From positions 93,078,862 to 93,142,861 of the forward strand of contig NC_065535.1 in NCBI RefSeq assembly GCF_932294415.1: DNA of 64,000 bases. The letters run 5' to 3'. Below the pieces are notes generated by a model that saw nothing but the letters and a program-made list of their open reading frames with translations, had not been told where the DNA came from and searched no databases. This document shows positions 56,067 through 64,000 of this stretch, in pieces (within the stretch, counting starts at the first letter, position 1; each line of letters begins with the position of its first letter). The position numbers and the translations under genes are program-made. This DNA comes from Quercus robur (taxonomy: Eukaryota > Streptophyta > Magnoliopsida > Fagales > Fagaceae).

Positions 56067-57007
56067 TTATACATTTTTAAAAATATCTTTCCTTTAAAAA
56101 CAATGTTGTTTTTGGATTGGAGAGATGGATCATGACAAAAGCATGACATTGACATCAATATTATAATAAAGGGAGCAATTTATAAGTTTTGGTAATTGAG
56201 AAACCAAATGGATAACTAGGGTTATATACGAGTTGAGCAAGTATTAAAAGCTTAATTTTTTTATTAATTTTATTTCAAGTACAAGCCAAATTTGAGCTTA
56301 TTACCAAATTAGTGAGTTTAATTAGTTCATTTTCTTATCAAATAAGCTCGAATTTGTTCGTAAGATATTTGTTGATACCCATTTTCACGACACATTTTGT
56401 ACAAGCCCGATTTAACCAAACCCGACTTCCTTGTGGGATCAATTCATGTATTATATTTTATTTTATTCTTTTAAGCATGACCCAAGCCCATGCAACTTAT
56501 GGGAGAAATTGAGGAAGTGTGGTTTGGAGGGTATGGGTCGGTTCCTTTTAGACTTTTTACATGAGCCTAACACATACATGCTACTAAGTGGGCAAGGGAC
56601 ACTAGTAGCACCTTAAGCTCATAGAGGAGGTCTTGTACCTGAAATTTCTACCCCAAACCAGCTTTTATGCTCTGGGTGACTATGACCCAAAGTTTCTGCC
56701 CAAACCCTTTTTTTTTCCTTTAAACATAGTTGGCTCCCATTGGCCAACTCCATCTGCTAGCCCTCACTTAGGTGAGCCTCCCAATGATCTGAAATTTTTG
56801 ACCAAAGGCAACCAATTAGAGCAAACTCACTTTATTTCCAAAATCATGCTAAAAGCGTACCAAACTCTTCCCTAAACAAAAGCAACCCAAGCCAAAACAC
56901 CAAAATAGTATCATAGGGGATAAAAGCCTCTTCCACTACTGAAAAACCAATCAAGAGCAACACCCCAAATTTTATATAAAATTCTCTCTTCACCTCATAA
57001 AGAGGAG
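56067..57007. other. Spacer
   Basis: No gene recognised. Repeated phrases like GAAATTTCTACCCCAAACC and AAGTTTCTGCCCAAACC near 56637-56700 hint at old tandem units related to the 57-kb repeat. Confidence 0.35.
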
Positions 57008-57371
57008 AGCCATGTTCTACCTATATACTTGAAACTTCAAACCAAAACCTCATTCAGCCAGTCAACAATCTCACAATTTTGAAATTTGGGGGTGGAAATA
57101 TGGGTACAGGGGAACCTTCCCTCTCTTCCTCATAACCTCTCTCAATTTCCTTTTCTCGGTAACTGTGGGTTGAAGTTTCAGACCTGTTAAACCACATTTT
57201 CCCCATAGAGCTGAAACTTGAGAGCAAAAACCCACTGAACCAGGAAACATTCTCACAATTCTGAACCTTGGAGGTGAAAATATGGGTACAGAGGAACCTT
57301 CTCTCTCTTCCTCACAACCTCTCTCAATTCCCTCTTCTCGGTGACTGTGGGTCGAAATTTCAGACCCATTA
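57008..57371. repeat. ~183-bp tandem duplication
   Basis: Unit 1 (about 57008-57190) and unit 2 (about 57191-57371) share TCTCACAATT, ATGGGTACAG, GGAACCTT, CTCTCTTCCTC, CTTCTCGGT and ACTGTGGGT in order. Diverged at roughly one base in ten. No frame spans both. Confidence 0.75.
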
Positions 57372-58654
57372 TATTTTTATGCTTTTTCTGCACTTTTGTT
57401 ATTAGCATTTTGATTCTCTCTTGTCAAAACATCATTAGCCTTTTGTTCATTATACATTTGGAATTTTGGGCTTGATTCTCTACAATAAACACCTCTAAAA
57501 AACCCAAGGGGAGATTTGGGCCGTTCTCGCATTTTCGACCCTTGTCACAAAAATGTCCCCGACAATATTTAATTAACTTTCTTTTAAAATATCTAGTAAA
57601 CACATCCACTAAATTCTTTTACCCTTTTATATATACTATAACAATTAATAAATTGTGGTTAAATTATGTTCTCTGTGATAATTAGATAGAATAATTCTCT
57701 TTTATGAAGTTGGAAAATTTTGATTGTCCAACCTTGTTTTGTTAAAAATTATATATAATTTCACTATAAATAGACTATTTATATTATCAATAAACAATGA
57801 ATAATAATTTAATATCTTATAAATTTATTTACAAACTTACGCTATCCAATTTCAAGTTTATATAAGTTTATTTTAAACATTTATACATATCTATAATATT
57901 ATACTCTCGAGTTTGTTCACGAGCATATTATTATATTTGAGTTTGATTTGTTTAATTTGAGTCTAACCTTATGTTTAAGTTTAATTGGCTCATTTAGTAA
58001 ATAAACAAACAATAAATTTTTTTTTTTTTTCTGATACCAAACTCGGAATATTTATATATAAACATCTTGGTTCATTACAAGTCTTGAAAAAAGATTGTTG
58101 CAAAAATAAATCTTAATAGGATATTAAATATCTTGGCTAAGTTTTCTACCAACATCATAAGAAATCTGTTCCTTACATCCTGGCTTTTTTCTAAAGTTGA
58201 AGATATAAACGAATAACTTTTCATCTTAAACGGTAAGATTCGTTGTAGCATATTGAGTGAAGTCTTAAAGGATCACTGGCAATTTGGGTTTGACGCTTGG
58301 CACTGTGAATCTCATAAGATTGTCTTATGAGAATTTCTCTCACAACATATGTGGATCTCACACTCTATAAGAGAGTTGTCTCATAAGATTTTTTTATGAA
58401 ATGCTCTCTCCAAATTTACAAAAGATGGGTGAGTGGAACTGTTTGTTATAACTAAAATGTCACATTAGTTTGTAGTTGTTTTGTACTCAAGCAATTCTCT
58501 TTCAAGATTCACTCTAAAACTTCTTTTTGTATTTTTGCTATATGTAAAATAAAAAAAATAGTAACTGACAACCTTTGCAGACTCTATTGAATTTACATAT
58601 CCTTTGTTTTGGGTATGTAAGTGAAATTTTTTTATAGCAATCAACATCAAGGAA
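57372..58654. other. AT-rich spacer 3' of the bHLH gene
   Basis: No gene seen. It probably holds the bHLH 3' UTR next to 58654. The 58133-58165 stretch matches the LINE-interrupted sequence at 54.2/54.8 kb. Confidence 0.4.
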
Positions 58655-61600
58655 TCAACACAACCAAGAAGTTACCTTCTCTTTTAAAACTGCAATACAC
58701 TCAGCTCCAAGTGAACTTCCATCCATCTGCGCATACAAAAATATGATATATGAATGAAAATTCAAATCGAAGTACCTTCATATCACAATAAGTTCTTTAT
58801 TTTTGTCTTGTACTTGACATAAAGGGGGTGTTTGGTTTGCTACGATGCTACATTATACCGTAATATTTCATTATTGTAATCTTATATTAATATAATCTCA
58901 ATACAAGAAACAACATTACATTGTTTAGAAAAGTGATTAGATTAAGGTGGTGTGATATATTTTGTAATTTTAGATAATAGTAATGTTAGAAAAAATAAAA
59001 TAAACCAAAAATTTTAATATTACATCATCGTTATGTGCATCACATTAATGACATATCACAACGAAACAAATAGCCCCAAAGAGAACATTACAACCCCTTT
59101 GCTTTTGTCCATAAACAATGTCCATAAACACATTATTGGGGATAGCCCAACAGGGAACTCTTTCACTGATCATTCCTTTGGAGTCTAATTTTTACTCTTA
59201 AATATGATTATCACTTATCTTATTTGTCACTTAACCATCATAACTAAAAAGATGTCTAACCGAAATAAAAAGAAAAAGAAAAAAAAACCGTTTACTATCC
59301 AACAAAAGGTTATATTTCACTAATTTGTAGTGAAATGTTCATTTGGATTTAAAAAAAAAATTAAAATGAAAAGCAAAGCGATATACAACATGGGTGTCCA
59401 ATGGATTGTTGAGAAAGGTATGCCATCTTTGTCTCTTATAATTTCCAATATGCTATTTATTTTTTCTTTTTATATTCTTTCCATAGTCCCACTACACCTT
59501 TTTAGGGTTTTTGCTATACAACAAACACAATTTTTTAACAACCGGAATGAAAATTAGGAAAATAGAAGAAATAATGTTGCGTATATACCAAATATTTTCT
59601 TAAGTTACATATAGAACTTTTTTGAAAAAGTTTGAAGTATATTATTATACGTTTAAGTACTTTATATCAATTTATTTTCTCAATTTAGTCTTAAGTAAAA
59701 AAAAAAAAAAAAAAACTATTTCAAATTTCTTATATTTAGAATACTCTTTAATTTCTCAGTTAATATGTTGGTGAATATATATGGTTGTACTTATTACTTG
59801 ATTGTTAAAAAGAAAATTTTAGTAATAATAACGATTATTTATTCTCTACAAATTCTTTTATTTTGTGGGACAAGTAAAAGTTTCTTTCAATTGCTTATCT
59901 ATTTTATTAATTACATTAATTAGTAATTTTTTTAATCATTTTGCCTTCAACATTGTTTTCTAATTTGGCTCTACCATTGCCATGAGGAAAAAGTAAAACT
60001 AAATATGATTAGGGTTAATAGAAAACCATATATATAAGTCACAATTTTAATTTTTCATTTATTCAGAGCATCCTAACTTGCAACATCTATGAATCATTTT
60101 CAATTTTGATAGGATTTATAGCCAAATTTTGTGAATTTTCGGCCCTCTAAAAATGTTAAATATTAGATTGGATTTGGAATTGTTCAAACCATGTTAGTTA
60201 TTTTAGTTTGTTTCGAGTGACTGTTTTGTTTTCTTATCTGTGAATGCTATATCCCCAAATCACAATATCATTTAATAGTCAAAATTAAGCTTAAGCTTAA
60301 TCTTAATTCGTTTGTTAAATAAATGAATATAACAAGCCATTTTTTTCTTCCATAGATCATAGGAGTTGGAACAAATCAGTTTTACAGTCCTAAAACTCCG
60401 AATAAGTACGTACCCCTCTATAATTTCATCATTTAATGTTTACCAACAATGCATGGGCATATGAATGATCTCAATACATTTTCAATCCTAAGAGCTAAGG
60501 CTTAGGACCCTGCTAACTATTTCAAAGTTATTATGATAACTTCATCTTTAATAAAAATGCATGCGCAGTAACGGCATAAGTTAAAGGCGCAGTCCTAGTG
60601 TCATAGGATTTGAGCTGTGAAATATAATTGTTGGTCAGTTCGAGCTAGCAGTAGAGGTGTATACAACAGTTAAGAGGGGCTAACTCATTATATGTATAAT
60701 GCTTCAATTATCTACTTTAGGGTAAGCCTAAGCACCTAAGTGGGGATTGAGCTAGAAATTTATTCTTGGGTGGAAGACATTTAAGACAAAAATGAAATGG
60801 TATGAAACTCAAAACTTATGCAAAAACACACGCATGCTAACACATAATTATGTATGCATTTGGAAACACAAAATGAATAATTACTTTAAGAAACTATCAT
60901 TAGATCAATCTCTCAATAAACTTACAAAAAAATTTTGTATATGTTTTTATTCTGCTTGAAAAAATTAGTGAAAATTTTTTTGTTAGATATAACTACGACT
61001 GAATAATTCTTAATTTGAGATATGTTTCATATAAAATTAAAGTTAAATTAAGCATTCATATAGTACCTGTAATATATTTTGAGCTTATTCATGAATTATG
61101 AGGTATGTTTTACTTTATTGAAACTTATGACCTCTCAAACATTTAAATTTAAATTTTGAAAATAAATAACTTCATTTACCACTCACAATACTAACAAACT
61201 TGTTCAATACACTAAATCCCAAGCATATATATTTGACCCGCATATATCAAATCAATAGCTAATAGACCAATCAAGAATCATTTTAAAAAGTTTTTTTTAA
61301 AAAAAGAATCAATTAAAAAAAAATTATCATTTCCAATCAATCTCTTAAAAAACAAACTTATAAATCAAATTCTTTTTAAAAAATCGATTTTATTTCTATT
61401 GGCATCTCATATGACTTTGCACTCTTTTTTGTCACAAAGATCAACAAACTAAATACTATAACAATGAATTGAAGAAAAAAAATTTGAGTAGTCAAGAAAA
61501 TTATGAAAACTATGCATATTGAATACAATGAAAAGTGCATTGTTGAAACTAAGTTGACAAAGCCTAAAACTCCTTCAATAATATTTAATCACTCATACTA

Positions 61601-64000
61601 TTTATATATATTAGAATCTCATACTAAATAGATATTCTACTTTGAATTTGACAATGTATTTTCTTTTGTTACATACCTTAAAAATATAACATTAGATTCC
61701 TTAAAAAAATTGTATTACAACCAGTAAACAATTTTCATAAAAATAATGAATTCGACTATTTGAGTAGGCTTTTGTAAAATTTGTATAACCTATTGCTAAT
61801 CTTATTATTTTTTATGAGGTGCTATAATTTTTTTTTTAATTCCTTAAAATACTAGGTTTTTTTTTTTTTTCTTTTTCTTTCAGGGGCCAATTCGTTTTTG
61901 TTGTAGCTAGGCTAAACTCTTAAAGCTTTTAATTTTGATTAAAAAAAAAACATACAATTTATTGAAAATTATTGAGGCTATTGGAGGCCATAGCCCCCTT
62001 TGGTCAATATTTAGCTCAATCCCAACACGTAAAAAACTGTACCTAAATTCTTCCATTACTAAAGTAGGATGACAAAAAAATTAAAGAGATACCTCAACAT
62101 GTAAATGGTAGCTGGAACTATCATCAGAAATATGGAAAGTTGAAGCACTCTTAATGCACATGTCTTCTGCTTCTAGATTCCTTATCAAATTGGAAAGAAC
62201 ATCTTCTCTATCTTTTTGCAAGCATATTTGTATGATCACTTGGTCTTCTTTAACTTCATGCACAGAGACTGTGGGAGCTTGAACTTTTATATGTAGGGTT
62301 TGATCGAGATTTTGCTGGTTTTCAAGTGCTGATAGCATATCCTTCTTCCTGAGAGTTAGCTTTTTTATTTCATTTTCTAGCTCTGGAACGTAGTCAAGAA
62401 TTCTATCCATTATGACTGGCGCACTCCATCTCTTCTGCAATATATTCAGCAAAACACTGAGAGAAACCATATAGCAAATGTGCCTTTTTTTTTAAGTATA
62501 TACTATTATATATACCTTAAGGAAATTAATAAATATATACACACACTTTAATAGAATACAACTATAATAATTTTCTTGACAACAATATTAGAGTTACTAT
62601 AAATTTTATTTCATAAATCTTATAAATTAACGTGTTATTAATTACCAAAAAAAATTATTATATTATTAAAATGACACTAATTACATTCATTATCATGTCA
62701 ATTTATAATAATAAAATATTGGTAAAATTGGTAATAACATTGGCACTTTGTTTACTTCAGCATGTGATGTTAATGTAAAGACACAATGCTGAAAATGTTT
62801 AATAGTACTCCTCTTATAACCTACAAATGTTATCCTTTAATGAAGCTAATTAATCTTTAATTACTAAGTGTCTATCTGGCTACTTTATTACATTGTTTAA
62901 AAGTGATCAAAAAAGTGAGTTTAAACAAATAAATTAGTTTTAAACGAGCGAAATTATTTGCTTAAAGTCATTTTTTATGTCAACTTTAAGTAAATAAACC
63001 AGCAGCAGATAAATGCTACCAAACCCTTTTATCACCTGAGTCAAGGCCAAATTGCCAAAGCTCTAAGAATAAATAAAAAGAAACTTCCTGAGAGCAACTG
63101 ATTAAACATAAATCATTATAACTGAACTGATCAATAAAGCTAACATTTTTTTTTAGTTATTTATTTATCCAAAAAAGAAAAAGAAGAAAGAGGAAACTGA
63201 TCTTATCCTAAATCTTATTATTTAATTGATAGATAAAAAATTTCTTAAAACTATCTATTGTTAGCTTGTAATAGGCCATGGTCCTTGAAAACTATAAACT
63301 GGTACCATATAGGAGAGAAGATCATGGGTTTTACCATGAGAGTCAAACAAAATTTGATGGTTGCCTAGTGTTAGAGATATCAAGGTCTAAGGCTTGAGTC
63401 CTTTGTAATTAATTAGTCCAGTTTTATGTACTAAGATCTACTTTGTAGTGCCATACTGCAATGGACTTAGCCCTTAGGCCTTGATATGACTAACAGGTAG
63501 TGATTAATTTGAAATTGTTATCCAATTGAAAGCTCAATAAAGGGGACATTGTGGTTGTGACTCCACCTTTGATCTTCGAGAATCAGGTAGCAATGAACCA
63601 AGGGCAAGGTAAGAAGAATTTAGATTTTTCCTCCGTACTCTCTCTTTAGCATTATGGTCTTGTTTCTGAGAAGCTGACCCTTCTTCTGCATTAGGTTCCA
63701 CCACCTTTTTTCTAGGTTGTATGCGATTTATACCATGGTTTCTCTCCCTAGTCCTCTTAGAGTTGAGACCTTTTCCAGACATTACTTTCTCAGTACTAGA
63801 ATCAACCAACAGTACTGGAAGTTCTTGATCAAGAAGCATGCTTGAATCCAGTGCACAATTAGTGTCATGATATACATTACTTTCTTCTGGAAATGGCCAT
63901 GGATCATTTGAAGCATCAAGAATGGTGGACAAGTTGTCATCTTTGTGGAAACTGAGACCATTTTCTTGTAACCCCTCATCAATATTATTTCTTGATTCCA
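58655..64000 (-). CDS. bHLH transcription factor, subgroup Ib (ORG2/ORG3-like), partial
   Basis: Nuclear DNA-binding protein of the group that in Arabidopsis (bHLH38/39/100/101) partners FIT to switch on iron uptake. Exons on the minus strand: 63567 to beyond 64000, 62093-62434 and 58655-58726, phases all zero, GT-AG. Exon 1 is open to the edge and ends in the basic region HNAKERVRRKNLNSSYLALG, with the His-Glu-Arg pattern of E-box binders, then SLLPDSRRSK. Exon 2 continues KRWSAPVIMDRILDYVPELE (helix 2 and start of zipper), then APTVSVHEVKEDQVIIQICL of the ACT-like region. Exon 3 is the short tail MDGSSLGAECIAVLKEKV and TSWLC, stop TGA 58655-58657. Intron 2 is 3.4 kb and contains a MITE. The start codon and N-terminus are outside the window. 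An iron role is inferred from the family only. Confidence 0.93.
58824..59077. mobile_element. MITE in bHLH intron 2
   Basis: Ends GGGGGTGTTTGGTTTGC and, inverted, GGGGCTATTTGTTTCGTTG, with AAA on both sides. Interior CTACATTATACCGTAATATT and mirrored AATATTACATCATCG. About 100 bases from exon 3. Confidence 0.65.
59078..62092. other. Remainder of bHLH intron 2
   Basis: AT-rich with A- and T-runs; I see no gene, tRNA or clear element. Short frames here have no recognisable family. Confidence 0.4.

Noticed and set aside
59330-59557. 75-codon frame in bHLH intron 2
   Set aside because: AT-rich, no family, no splice or promoter context; chance frame.

Overview
This is a 64-kb piece of nuclear plant DNA. 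Evidence: intron-rich genes with plant orthologues (class I chitinases, an importin-4 gene very like Arabidopsis IMPB4, a subgroup Ib bHLH gene), an intron-bearing elongator tRNA-Met of the plant type, and many plant MITEs, LINEs and solo LTRs in AT-rich spacers. The organism is a woody rosid-like dicot. A Fagaceae source (oak or chestnut) is a guess from general look, not shown by the sequence. Layout. 1-28 kb is a three-unit segmental duplication. Each unit carries a minus-strand class I (hevein-domain) chitinase gene. Copy 1 (1-1695) is intact as far as visible and runs off the left edge. Copy 2 (12992-15482) is a pseudogene with two premature stops, a changed catalytic Glu, a lost exon-3 acceptor and a 4.7-kb LINE in its last codons. 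Copy 3 (24419-26119) is complete, 313 codons. Units 2 and 3 also share an intron-containing tRNA-Met(CAT) gene and a ~2-kb flank holding an unidentified coding-like fragment. Because the units are paralogous, many insertions have an empty site next door: the LINE, several MITEs and a CACTA-like element can be bounded to the base. 28-30 kb holds fossils: a broken gag-like retroelement or pararetrovirus stretch and a LINE scrap. 31.0-36.0 kb (minus) is a six-exon membrane-protein gene of the alkaline-phytoceramidase/CREST type, 251 aa. Its 3.4-kb first intron contains two tRNA-derived SINEs, a MITE and a 5'-truncated intronless PRP3 retrocopy. 36.6-38.6 kb is a nest of TAA-flanked MITEs. 40.4-52.4 kb (plus) is a 20-exon importin-4 gene whose reading frame closes at 1,048 aa. 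53-58 kb is repeat-rich spacer with the 3' end of a LINE, a solo LTR of the same family as one at 4 kb, and a ~183-bp tandem duplication. 58.7-64 kb (minus) is a bHLH subgroup Ib (ORG2/ORG3-like) gene that leaves the window at the right edge. How the genes relate: they are independent host genes with no operon logic. Chitinase is a secreted or vacuolar defence hydrolase, importin-4 a nuclear import receptor, the CREST-like protein a probable membrane lipid hydrolase, and the Ib bHLH a probable iron-deficiency regulator. I did not find a clearly new biological system. The strongest unusual structures are the CACTA-like element carrying a >1-kb inverted minisatellite array (22.1-24.0 kb), the three-deep MITE nest (18.5-20.8 kb), and the chitinase/tRNA array with paralogous empty sites.
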